64,000 bases of DNA. It comes from Paracoccus luteus. GTDB taxonomy: Bacteria > Pseudomonadota > Alphaproteobacteria > Rhodobacterales > Rhodobacteraceae. Both the position numbers and the translations under genes were made by a program. Below the pieces are notes generated by a model. That model worked only from the letters and a program-made list of their open reading frames with translations. It was not told where the DNA came from and searched no databases. Shown piece by piece: positions 8,209 through 16,310 of the stretch; within the stretch, counting starts at the first letter, position 1, and each line of letters begins with the position of its first letter. The stretch is from assembly GCF_004522155.1 (NCBI RefSeq), contig NZ_SDEA01000004.1, forward strand, positions 186,001 through 250,000, written 5' to 3'.

Positions 8209-8832
8209 ATGTCGCAGGAAGCGGTCTATGACGCCGCGGGCTTCGGCCGCGCGGTGCCGCGTGGCACCCGCCCGGCGGTGCTGGTCATCGATTACACCTA
8301 TGGCTTCACCGACCCCGGAAGCTATCCCACCGCCGCCGACATGACGGCGCAGATCGCGGCCACCCGCCGGCTGACCGACCTTGCCCGGTCGAAGGGCTTT
8401 CCGGTCATCTACACGGTCATCGCCTATCAGCCCGGCGAGATCGCCATGCTGCCCTGGCTGCGCAAGGCGTCGGGGATGGCGGCGCTGCTGGAGGGCTCGC
8501 GCCTGGCCGAGGTCGATGCCCGCACCGGCATCCAGCCGGGCGATCCGGTGATCACCAAAAAGGGCGCCTCGGCCTTTGCCGGAACCCATCTGGCCATGCT
8601 GCTGACCGGGGCGGGGGTGGACACGCTGGTCCTGACCGGGGCGACCACCTCGGGCTGCGTGCGCGCCTCGGCGGTGGATGCGGTGCAGGCGGGCTTCAAC
8701 GTGCTGGTGCCCGCCGACTGCTGCGCCGACCGCGCGCAGGCGCCCCATGACGCGAACCTCTATGACATCGGCCAGAAATATGGCGATGTGACGGACGCGG
8801 CGGATATCGCAGGGTGGTTGCAGACGCTCTGA
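8209..8832 (+). CDS. nicF: maleamate amidohydrolase, isochorismatase family
   Basis: This 207-residue cysteine hydrolase belongs to the isochorismatase-like superfamily. The triad is visible as Asp28 (LVIDYTYGF), Lys (VITKKGASAF) and the nucleophile Cys in GATTSGCVRASAVDA. NicF/PicF deaminates maleamate to maleate and ammonia, feeding the isomerase encoded upstream. The ATG at this position has GGAG seven bases away. An in-frame ATG four codons earlier lacks a spaced ribosome site. It is the last intact gene of the pathway set, and a decayed fragment follows. Confidence 0.9.
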   Translation: MSQEAVYDAAGFGRAVPRGTRPAVLVIDYTYGFTDPGSYPTAADMTAQIAATRRLTDLARSKGFPVIYTVIAYQPGEIAMLPWLRKASGMAALLEGSRLAEVDARTGIQPGDPVITKKGASAFAGTHLAMLLTGAGVDTLVLTGATTSGCVRASAVDAVQAGFNVLVPADCCADRAQAPHDANLYDIGQKYGDVTDAADIAGWLQTL

Positions 8833-8861
8833 CCGATCGGCCACCACAGGGGACCGCAGGC

Positions 8862-9009
8862 ATGTTCCACCGGATCGAGGAGGAGCGCGGGCTGCGGCAC
8901 GACCCCGTTGCCGCGACTGTCTCGCCGCGGCCCATCGCGCGGGTCTTCAGCCGCGACGCCGAGGGGCGGCCAACCCGGCGACCTGTTCCTTCTCTGCGGC
9001 GGCGGCCTG
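8862..9009 (+). pseudogene. remnant of a flavin-reductase-like (FMN-binding split barrel) gene
   Basis: A normal-looking start (MFHRIEEERGL) runs into VSPRPIARVFSRDAEGRP, the signature opening of the flavin reductase / DIM6-NTAB domain family. Near 8972 the frame shifts by one base. In the new frame NPATCSFSAAAA matches the expected NLAPYSFF-type continuation, then a stop follows at about 9009. Only some 50 codons of a usual 200 or so remain. It would have been the next gene of the catabolic operon. The family call rests on one short motif. Confidence 0.55.
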
Positions 9010-9022
9010 AAAGCCGCCGCAG
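8994..9022 (+). terminator. GC-rich hairpin at the end of the catabolic set
   Basis: CTGCGGCGGC (8994-9003) is a perfect 10-base match to GCCGCCGCAG (9013-9022), with a nine-base loop. It lacks a T run but may end transcripts of the pathway operon. It overlaps the stop of the decayed flavin-reductase fragment. Confidence 0.45.
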
Positions 9023-9180
9023 GCCGTGGCGTCCTCGATAAGGGCAAAGCCCGGCAAGGTCTTTTTCGACATGCGGGGGGGCTTTGCCGAGGTCGAGACC
9101 AACCTGCGCAGCGCAGCGGCAATTTGGGGAATAGCCGCCGCCAGGAAAGCAATCCGCACATCCTCTTACAGGTGTTCCTG
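9023..9180. other. unassigned junction sequence
   Basis: No gene was recognised on either strand in this stretch. Several frames are open, but their translations are arginine- and alanine-rich, as expected of GC-rich noncoding DNA. Near its right end is a small palindrome CAGG-TGTT-CCTG (9170-9181). Together with the broken gene to its left this looks like a rearrangement joint. Confidence 0.4.
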
Positions 9181-10044
9181 TCAGTCCAGCGCGGCCAGGA
9201 AGGTGTCCACCTCCTGCGCCGCGCGGGCGCGCAGGGCGGCATCGAAGGACAGGGGCGACAGGGCGGCCCGCTCGCGCTGGTCAAAGGCGTGGTCGGCGCC
9301 TTCGATGACGCTGACCGCGATCCGCGCGCCGCGCGTGCGCAGGCGGTCGGCCAGGTTAAGGCAGGCCGGTGTGCTGACGATCCGGTCTTCGGCTGCAAGG
9401 ATCATCAGGACCGGGGGCGCGGCGGTCCAGTCGCCCTCGTCCGCCCCGTTCAGCAGCCCGCAATAGGGGTAAAGCAGGACGACCGCCTGCAGCCCTTGCA
9501 GCAGCCGTGCCGGATCGGCGGGCCAGCGGCGCAATCCGGGGGGCAGCTGGCCGGTCAGCGCCAGGCGCAGGAACTCCATCGCCGTCCACCCCCCGTGCGA
9601 GGCGCCCAGCACCACCGTTCCCTGCGGCGGGGTCGGCAGGTCGGCCAAGGCCACCGCCAGGTCGCCCGCGCGTTCCGCCCCGGCCAGCACCTGCCCCACG
9701 CAGACCAGCCGCCAGGATTCAAGCTGGTCGAGCCCGCGCGGCCCGTGGCTGTCCAGGATCAGCGCGCGGCGGCCCTGCTCGGCAAAGCGGCCCGCCCAGA
9801 AATCCATGTTGTCGTGGACACCGTCGCAGCCGGACAAAAGCACCGCATCGCCCGCCCCGGCGCTGCCCTCGGCGGCCGGCAGGACGCGCCAGAAGGGCGC
9901 CAGTTGCGCCCGGCGCTGCGCCGGGGCGTCGGAGGACGCCGTCAGCCCCGCCCATTGCCGCGCGGTGTTCGCCCCGATCCCCGCCAGGACAAGGACCACC
10001 AGCGCGGCCGCGATCCATGCCGCCCGTTTCAGCCGTTGTCGCAT
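9181..10044 (-). CDS. alpha/beta hydrolase with N-terminal membrane anchor (dienelactone-hydrolase-like)
   Basis: This 287-residue protein starts MRQRLKRAAW and has one N-terminal hydrophobic segment (WIAAALVVLVLAGIGA), so the catalytic part probably faces the periplasm. A hydrolase core follows with the nucleophile elbow LGASHGGWTAMEF, an Asp in AAEDRIVS and a His in GADHAFDQ. The pattern is that of the dienelactone hydrolase group, but substrate cannot be read. Its start lies inside the end of the preceding minus-strand gene (16-base overlap), so the two are probably co-translated. Confidence 0.78.
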   Translation of the reverse strand: MRQRLKRAAWIAAALVVLVLAGIGANTARQWAGLTASSDAPAQRRAQLAPFWRVLPAAEGSAGAGDAVLLSGCDGVHDNMDFWAGRFAEQGRRALILDSHGPRGLDQLESWRLVCVGQVLAGAERAGDLAVALADLPTPPQGTVVLGASHGGWTAMEFLRLALTGQLPPGLRRWPADPARLLQGLQAVVLLYPYCGLLNGADEGDWTAAPPVLMILAAEDRIVSTPACLNLADRLRTRGARIAVSVIEGADHAFDQRERAALSPLSFDAALRARAAQEVDTFLAALD

Positions 10045-11684
10045 CCCTGCTGGAACCCCCTGTCGCAATGCGCAGCCAGCCGGGCGCTGTCGTCGGCGGT
10101 CCAGCCCGCAGGCGCGGTCAGGGCGACCCAAGGGCCGATGTAGTCCCGCGCATAATAGGAATGGCCGTGCCCTTCGGGGGCGCTGGTGGCAAGGATCATG
10201 TCCACGACCAGCTGGAACTGCGTCACCATCGGAGTGAAGCTGAGATCAGGCGACACGTCCGGGGCGGGCGGCTCGCGCATCCAGGCCGGCCGGCGCCAGA
10301 ACGAGGCGGGTTCGTAGAAGACGATCGGATCGCTGGAATACTGAAGGAACATCAGCCGCATGTCGCCCCAGCCCTGCGCGCCGCCCGCGTCCCGGGTGTG
10401 GCTGGCAAAGCGGATCAGCCGCCCGTCGCCGACCTGCGGGGCGACATAGGGGCTGCCCGGGTCGCGCTCGGCCATCGCTTCGTTCCAGCGCGCCGAGGGG
10501 AAGGGCGGGCCGGCCCACAGCGCGCCGTGGATGGGGTTGTCGAGCAGCGCGAACAGGTCGGTGCCATACATCGAGGCCCAGGCGCCCAGGCTGAGCCCGT
10601 GGACGTAAAGGCGGGGCCTGCGGTCCCGGGGAAGTTCGCGCCAGTGGCGGTGGATCGCGCCGATCAGCGCCCGCGCCTGTTCCAGCCCCGCCTGCGTTTC
10701 CAGCAGCAGCGCCAGAGGTGACTGCAGATAGGAATACTGGACGGCCACCGTCGCGATGTCGCCGCCGTGCATGTATTCGACCACGTCGAAGCTGCCGGGG
10801 TCCAGCCAGCCGGTCCCCGTGGGCATGGCCACGATCATCACCTTGCGGTCGAAGGCGCCAAGGCGCAGCAGCTCGTCCAGGGCGCGCTCGGCGCGCTCCT
10901 GCGCGCTGTCGGCCTCGGCCAGACCCGCATAGACGCGGATCGGATCAAGGGCCGGCCGCCCGGTGAAGGCCGCAATATCCTTCGCGTCCGGCCCGCCGGT
11001 GACGAAGTCCCGCCCCGGCTGGCCCATCGCGCCCCAGTCGATCATGGATGCCGCGGCCCCGGGCGTGCGGGGGTCCACAGGCGGCGGGGGCGCGGTGTCG
11101 AACAGATCCTGCGCCACGGTATAGGACTGGTCCAGTCCGCGGATCACGCGGTCCAGCACGCCGTCGCGCGTGACCACCACCAGCGCCAGCGTCACCACGA
11201 TCAGCCCCGACACATCCGCCGTCCGCCGCGGCATGTGGCGGTAAAGCCATCCCCGCAGCCGGTCGAAGGCCCACCGCACCAGCGCCCCCGCCAGCATCAG
11301 CGCGGCAAAGACCAGCAGCGCCACCATCGCCATGCTGGGCACGTCCACGCTGTCGATCAGGTCCATCCCCATGCGGCTGCGGATGCCGTTCTGCCAGTCG
11401 CGGGCCTGCGCCAGGCACAAGACCAGAACCGCCAGCACCGGCAGGCTTGCAAGCAGATGCGCCGCCGCCGCGGCCCGCCCGCGCAGGACCGGTAGCTGGA
11501 CCGCACGCCACAGCGTCAGCACGAAGCGGCCGATCATGTATCCCAGGGCTGCCACCAGCCCGCCAAGCACCCCCTGGACAAGCCAGTCCCGCGGGATCAG
11601 CGAGGGCGTGAGCGAGGCTGCGAACAGGACCAGCCCCAGATAGAGCGGCAGCAGCGATACCCCGAAAAAGCGTCTGCCCTGCAT
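10029..11684 (-). CDS. multi-pass membrane protein with C-terminal alpha/beta hydrolase domain (Abhydrolase_9 family)
   Basis: The 551 residues have four or five hydrophobic segments in the first 180 or so (for example LLPLYLGLVLFAASLTPSL and VTLALVVVTRDG). A long soluble domain follows with the nucleophile motif HGLSLGAWAS. The layout matches the bacterial membrane hydrolase family having an Abhydrolase_9 N-terminal domain. Start choice is supported by a basic N-terminus MQGRRFF. The biological substrate of this family is not established. The neighbouring second hydrolase suggests a two-enzyme unit acting at the cell envelope. Confidence 0.8.
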   Translation of the reverse strand: MQGRRFFGVSLLPLYLGLVLFAASLTPSLIPRDWLVQGVLGGLVAALGYMIGRFVLTLWRAVQLPVLRGRAAAAAHLLASLPVLAVLVLCLAQARDWQNGIRSRMGMDLIDSVDVPSMAMVALLVFAALMLAGALVRWAFDRLRGWLYRHMPRRTADVSGLIVVTLALVVVTRDGVLDRVIRGLDQSYTVAQDLFDTAPPPPVDPRTPGAAASMIDWGAMGQPGRDFVTGGPDAKDIAAFTGRPALDPIRVYAGLAEADSAQERAERALDELLRLGAFDRKVMIVAMPTGTGWLDPGSFDVVEYMHGGDIATVAVQYSYLQSPLALLLETQAGLEQARALIGAIHRHWRELPRDRRPRLYVHGLSLGAWASMYGTDLFALLDNPIHGALWAGPPFPSARWNEAMAERDPGSPYVAPQVGDGRLIRFASHTRDAGGAQGWGDMRLMFLQYSSDPIVFYEPASFWRRPAWMREPPAPDVSPDLSFTPMVTQFQLVVDMILATSAPEGHGHSYYARDYIGPWVALTAPAGWTADDSARLAAHCDRGFQQGCDNG

Positions 11685-11758
11685 GCAAGCGTTTCCTCTA
11701 CCATCCACCGTCCGCCCCGGCTTGCCCGATCCGGACGCGGGATGACAAGCTGCGCCGC

Positions 11759-13411
11759 TCAGCGCCGGGCGCGGATCGCGGCGCCGTCGGCGCCGGTCAG
11801 GACCAACGCGCCGGTGTCGTCGATCCGATAGCCGTCCACGCGGGCCAGCGTGTCCAGGAAGCGGCGCTCCTGATTCATCAGCGCCTCCGGGCACGCCATG
11901 CGGGTCACGGCCGCAGGTTCCAGGGTCAGGCGCGGGCCGTCCGCCCGATAACCGCCGAAGAAACGGTTGCAGGTGGCGCTGCCGTCCAGCCGCCCGTCGG
12001 CCCCGAAGCGCAGGGTAACGTGGCTGTTGTCGATCACGCCCTGCCCGCCGATGTCCTCGACCACCCATTCCGCGCCCAGCAGGGGCTGGTCGTCATGGGC
12101 GATCAGGTAATCGGCCACCGCCCGGAAGGCGGGCAGCGACGTCGGGTCGCTGGCCGCGTTGGCCGCCACCGGGTGCGAGGCGAAGCGCGCGATCACCATG
12201 TCGGCCTTGGGGTCGATCCAGATCGTCTGGCCGTGGACGCCGCGGGCGGCGAAGCTGCCGTGATCGTCATGGGTGATCCACCACTGGCTCTGATAGCTCC
12301 AGCCCGGCAGGTCATAGCCGGCCTTGGCGAACTTGGCCGGGTCGCCCCCCTGCCGCAGGCGGGCAATGGCAGCCTCGGGGATGACCTGCTCGTCGCCCAC
12401 CCGGCCGCCGTCCAGGATCATCTGCCCCAACCGCGCCATGTCGCGCAGGTTCGCGTTGAAGCCGCCGCCCGCGAAGGGCGTGCCGAGCGCGTCGACGGTG
12501 TAAAAGCCCTCGCGCCGCTGGCCCAGCTTGGACCAGACGGTCTGCGACAGGTGATCGGCCACCGATTGGCCTGTCACCTTTGCCACCAGCCAGCCCGCCA
12601 CGTCGGCGTTGGGGGTCTTGTAGCCGAAGGCCTCGCCGTGGGCGCCGTCCTTCTCGATCCCCTGCAGCGCCTCGAAGGTGCCGCGCGGCCCGCTGTAGTC
12701 CGGCCCCTTGGGGAATGCGCTGCCGGCGGCGGAATAGGTCCAGACATCGGCATCGGGGTCGGCGTAATCCTCGGAATAATCCAGCGCGGTGGTCATCTCC
12801 AGCACCTGGCGGACGGTGGCGTCGCCGAAGGCGCTGCCGTCCAGTTCCGGGATGACGCTGGCCACGGGCGCGGCCTCGTCCAGCAGCTCGTCGGCGATCA
12901 GGGCCTCGGCCATCAGGCCGGTCAGGCTTTTCGTGACCGACATGGCGCCGTGCAGGCCATCCGGCCCCAGGCAGCCGCCATAGCGTTCATAGACGACGCG
13001 GCCGTGGTGCAGCACGATCACGCCGTCACTGTAGTTCACGTCGAAGGCCGCGTCCCATGTCATCCGCTCGCCGCCGCCCGAGGGGGTGAAGGCGACGTTT
13101 TCGATGGCGGGGTCCAGCGCCTCGGGCAGGTCGACAGTGGCCTCGGGGCCCCGGTCCACGGCAACCACCGGCATCATCTGGCTGAAGTGGCAGACGGTCC
13201 AGCGCAACTTGGGAAAGGCGAAGAAGTCGGGATCGCCGGGGCGGATGGTCTTGTCCGGTGCGGGCGGCTGGCCCTGCATCCAACCCAGCACGCCGGGGTC
13301 CGAGGCTTGGGCTGAGAGGGGCTCGGCCGGTTGCGGTTCGGTCTGCTGGGCCATCGCCGTGCCTCCGAATGTGAGGGCCGCGACCAAGGCCGGGCCGATC
13401 AGGTGTTTCAT
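11759..13411 (-). CDS. periplasmic serine hydrolase (class C beta-lactamase fold) fused to a META domain
   Basis: The protein has 550 residues with a Sec signal peptide (MKHLIGPALVAALTFGGTAMAQ). Residues about 110-440 are a beta-lactamase/esterase-type domain: the S-x-x-K pair is Ser158 and Lys161 (MSVTKS), followed by a tyrosine region (WTYSAAGS) and a late HGQTIWIDP motif replacing KTG. The last 90 or so residues (VTLRFGADGRLDGSATCNRFFGGY) are a META/HslJ-like domain, usually a separate heat-shock or envelope lipoprotein module. AAAGGA precedes the start. Such serine hydrolases usually cleave esters or D-peptides rather than beta-lactams. The function here is unknown. Confidence 0.82.
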   Translation of the reverse strand: MKHLIGPALVAALTFGGTAMAQQTEPQPAEPLSAQASDPGVLGWMQGQPPAPDKTIRPGDPDFFAFPKLRWTVCHFSQMMPVVAVDRGPEATVDLPEALDPAIENVAFTPSGGGERMTWDAAFDVNYSDGVIVLHHGRVVYERYGGCLGPDGLHGAMSVTKSLTGLMAEALIADELLDEAAPVASVIPELDGSAFGDATVRQVLEMTTALDYSEDYADPDADVWTYSAAGSAFPKGPDYSGPRGTFEALQGIEKDGAHGEAFGYKTPNADVAGWLVAKVTGQSVADHLSQTVWSKLGQRREGFYTVDALGTPFAGGGFNANLRDMARLGQMILDGGRVGDEQVIPEAAIARLRQGGDPAKFAKAGYDLPGWSYQSQWWITHDDHGSFAARGVHGQTIWIDPKADMVIARFASHPVAANAASDPTSLPAFRAVADYLIAHDDQPLLGAEWVVEDIGGQGVIDNSHVTLRFGADGRLDGSATCNRFFGGYRADGPRLTLEPAAVTRMACPEALMNQERRFLDTLARVDGYRIDDTGALVLTGADGAAIRARR

Positions 13412-13931
13412 GTTGCGTTCCTTTGTCCTGTCCGCGCCGCCTCGGGCAGAGGGGGGCCTTCGACCCGTCTGGCGCGCGGTATATGCTTCGGGGATCTGTC
13501 CACGGATGTTCACGCACTGTGCCCAGACTTGCGCGCTGCCGCCAGAAACACTTCTTCCATGACCTGACTTCGGCGATGTTCGAGAAGGTCGTCTGGTTCC
13601 CGCGCCGGCGCGGCAGGACAACGGCCGTGCCAGCGGCAGGAACGGCGTCTTCGGCCCTTTCGGGGGGCCGGCGTTTTCCCTTTCAACGGGGAAGGACCAC
13701 GCCGCAGCGTGTGCAGCCGCGTCAGTCCCGTCCCCCGTGGTCCGCCGGCCGACACGGTCAACCGGGCGCCGGGCGGCACAAGAACAGCGCGGCACCGGCC
13801 ATGTCCTGCGGCGCGGCGGACGCGCCCTGCCCTGCCCGGCAAACTGCCGCTGAACGGGCCGTCGCGGCCGTGCCAGGGCGGAAAGGATCGCACGTTGATC
13901 GCGGCGAAACCCGGCCGCGGTTTCGCCCCCC
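13412..13931. other. 520-base stretch with no supported gene
   Basis: Frames are open in several phases but read as arginine/proline-rich noise, and none shows a recognisable motif or a spaced ribosome site. Two adjacent small hairpins are visible: CGGCCC/GGGCCG and TTCCC/GGGAA (about 13657-13697). These may form the 3' end of the mgtE transcript. The right part presumably holds that gene's untranslated tail, and the left part the promoter of the serine hydrolase. Confidence 0.4.
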
Positions 13932-15269
13932 TCATGGCAGCGGCAGGATCGTTTGAGCGATGGAAAAATAGATCACCACGCCTGTCGCGTCCGCGATGGA
14001 TGTGACCAGGGGCGTGCTTGCCGTTGCGGGGTCCATGTCGAACCTGCTCAGGATGAAGGGCAAGGCCATGCCGATCAGGCTGCCCACGATCACGATCAGG
14101 ATCATGGACAGCGAGATCACAAGCGCGATCTGAGGTCCGCCGCGGACCACGCCGATCAGGGCGATGGCTGCAGCCATGCTGACCCCCAGAAGGACAGCGA
14201 CCGCCAACTCGCGCCCCAGCACACGCGTCCAGTCCCGGGGACCGATGTCGCCCGTCGCCAGGGCGCGCACCATCAGGGTCGCGGACTGCGAACCGGCGTT
14301 GCCGCCCGAAGCGATCAGGATGGGAAGAAAGAACATCAGCGCAAGATGCGCGGCGATCGTGTCCTCGAAATGGGCAATGCCCGCGCCCGAAAAGATGTTG
14401 CCGAAGACAAGCAGCATCAGCCATCCGATCCGCGCCCGGTAAAGCATCAGGATCGTTGCATCCGCGACGCTGGAGCCGATCTTCCCGACGGTGCCGACCT
14501 TGTGGAAATCCTCGGTCGCCTCGGCTTCCATCACGTCGAGGGCATCGTCATGGGTGATGATGCCGGCAAGCCGCCCCTCGCTGTCGATCACCGGCAGCGC
14601 CACGATGTCATAGCGCGCGATCAGGCGCGCGGCATTCTCGATGTCCTCGTCTATCGCCACGGCATGGGTGTTGCGGTCCATGAGATCGGAAACAGTCCCG
14701 CCCGGGGGCGCGGTGATGAGATCGCGCAGCCGCACCGAACCCAGCAGTCTGCGGTCCGCGTCGATAACATAGGCCGGGTCGATCGTTTCCTTTGCCGGAG
14801 CCTCGTGGCGCAGCATGGTCAGGGCGTCGGCCGCGTCAAGTTCCGGCGAAAGCGCCGCATAGGCCGAGGTCATGATCGCGCCCGCCGTGCCCTCCTTGAA
14901 CGAAGCAAGCCGGCGGACATCCTCGCGTTCCGCCTGCGCAAGCGCCGGCATGACCGCTTCGCGTAACCCGGCCGGCAGCTCATGATAGACGTCCGCCCGG
15001 TCGTCCGGGTCCATTTCCGCAAGGATCGCGGCCAGATCCTTTTGCGGGATCACCTGGATCATGGCCGCGCGGGACCGGGGGTTTAGATAGCAGAGCACGT
15101 CGGCCTGCCGGTCGGGGCTGACGTCCTTGAGGATTTCCCACCGTCTTTGCGGCTGCAACGGCTGCAGCACGGTCGCGACGTCCGCGGGATGTCCGTCGTT
15201 CAGCCGGGCAACGATGTCGTCAGGGCTGCCGCGCCGGAATGTCAGGGTCAGATCAGTGGTGGCGGGCAT
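13932..15269 (-). CDS. mgtE: magnesium transporter MgtE
   Basis: The 445 residues show the MgtE order: an N-terminal alpha-solenoid domain (HPADVATVLQPLQPQRRWEIL; ILAEMDPDDRADVYHELP), paired CBS domains (residues about 130-255, including DIVALPVIDSEGRLAGIITHDD, in two segments), and a five-helix membrane domain. The pore-helix signature appears as ASGGNAGSQSATLMVRALA. MgtE is a homodimeric Mg2+ channel gated by cytosolic Mg2+ through the CBS domains. AAGGGGG precedes the start. No Mg riboswitch (M-box) was recognised upstream. Confidence 0.95.
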   Translation of the reverse strand: MPATTDLTLTFRRGSPDDIVARLNDGHPADVATVLQPLQPQRRWEILKDVSPDRQADVLCYLNPRSRAAMIQVIPQKDLAAILAEMDPDDRADVYHELPAGLREAVMPALAQAEREDVRRLASFKEGTAGAIMTSAYAALSPELDAADALTMLRHEAPAKETIDPAYVIDADRRLLGSVRLRDLITAPPGGTVSDLMDRNTHAVAIDEDIENAARLIARYDIVALPVIDSEGRLAGIITHDDALDVMEAEATEDFHKVGTVGKIGSSVADATILMLYRARIGWLMLLVFGNIFSGAGIAHFEDTIAAHLALMFFLPILIASGGNAGSQSATLMVRALATGDIGPRDWTRVLGRELAVAVLLGVSMAAAIALIGVVRGGPQIALVISLSMILIVIVGSLIGMALPFILSRFDMDPATASTPLVTSIADATGVVIYFSIAQTILPLP

Positions 15270-15791
15270 CAGTCCCCCTTGCCGGCAACGACAAGTCCGC
15301 GCCGGGTGGCTGATGCTTCGGGCATGTGCTGCAATCCTGATCCATGAACCCGCCGGCTTGCGGAACGGTCGTTTCGTGTGGACTTGCGGGCTGAGGCCGC
15401 GTCCTTGGGCATCGGAACCTTGATCGCGTCAGGGCGAAGGTCGCCTTGGAATCCACCCAGCCGCACCGCGTGGCCGCGGGGGGTTAAGGCCGGATGCGAG
15501 AATGTCGTCGCGCGAAGCAGCGGCTGCCGAGGGAAGCGATCCGAGACCTGGACCCTCGAGGTCACGTCGTTGGCAAGCCGACAGGGGCGGACAGTGTCGG
15601 GATGGCGAAGATGTTCGGCTATCGGCTCGAAAGCGCCACACTTCATCATCCTCGACAGGGCCGTTCACCCCATCCAGCAGCGCCGCCAGACGTCTTGTGC
15701 GGGCCCGCAAAGAAGACCGGGGCAGACACTATCCGCCCCGATCCGCCTTGTTCCTTGCCGCCGCCTTGCAAGGCAGGGACACGGGACAGCT
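15270..15791. other. 522-base stretch with no supported gene
   Basis: All six frames have open stretches up to about 230 codons, but the translations are low-information and lack motifs or convincing starts. One may suspect an old gene or transposase relic, yet no residue pattern supports a family. The left 20 bases carry the mgtE ribosome site. Confidence 0.4.
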
Positions 15792-16049
15792 TCAGGGTCG
15801 CGGCTCTCCGGTCATCGCGTCGAGCTTCACTTTCACCTCGGCTCCGTCGGCGCCACGGTATTCGACCTCCCAATAACCATCGTCGTCCCAATCGGCCTCA
15901 TCGATATAGGCAAGCTGGTCGCCCACGCGAGATTCCAGGGCAGCAAGCACGGCAGACAGCTTCATTGCCCCCGCAGGCGGCGGGGTGTCGGCGGCCAGGA
16001 CGGTGGTGGGAAGCAGGGCCCCCAGCAGGACAGCGGCAAAAATACGCAT
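15792..16049 (-). CDS. small periplasmic PepSY-domain protein
   Basis: This 85-residue protein has a signal peptide (MRIFAAVLLGALLPTTVLAA) followed by one PepSY-like module: LSAVLAALESRVGDQLAYIDEADWDDDGYWEVEYRG is the typical helix-strand pattern with acidic turn, ending VKLDAMTGEPRP. PepSY proteins often inhibit proteases or sense the periplasm, but the role here is unknown. The start was chosen at the ATG that opens the signal peptide. An ATG eight codons upstream would put Arg-Arg-Ser in front of it. Confidence 0.82.
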   Translation of the reverse strand: MRIFAAVLLGALLPTTVLAADTPPPAGAMKLSAVLAALESRVGDQLAYIDEADWDDDGYWEVEYRGADGAEVKVKLDAMTGEPRP

Positions 16050-16310
16050 CTCGGATCTCCTTGGCTGTAACATTGCTTAATCGCCCAGCCTTGCTGTTGG
16101 TTCCGGGCTACCCAGACCTCGGGGGGAGGCGGGGTGAATCATTGGTCCAAGCGGATGATAGCGGACTGCCCTTGCGCGGGATTTCCTTTCCTGCCGGGAC
16201 CGGACGTCGGCCGCATCTTTCACAGCGCGTCCGAACGCGGGGTCGCCCGCGAGGACGGCCGATCGGACGCCGACCGGCTTGCCGCGCGGCCAGTCCCGGC
16301 GTCTCCGCCC

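Noticed and set aside
11759..13411. Calling the serine hydrolase an antibiotic beta-lactamase
   Set aside because: The SxxK pair fits, but KTG is replaced by HGQ-type residues and the chain is much longer with a META tail, which fits esterase/peptidase relatives better.
15270..15400. Possible Mg2+ riboswitch upstream of mgtE
   Set aside because: No conserved M-box core or terminator/antiterminator pair was visible, and an ordinary ribosome site is present.
15378..16070. Plus-strand 230-codon frame in the gap right of mgtE, considered as a transposase relic
   Set aside because: No catalytic or helix motifs, it runs through the PepSY gene on the other strand, and no terminal inverted repeats were found.
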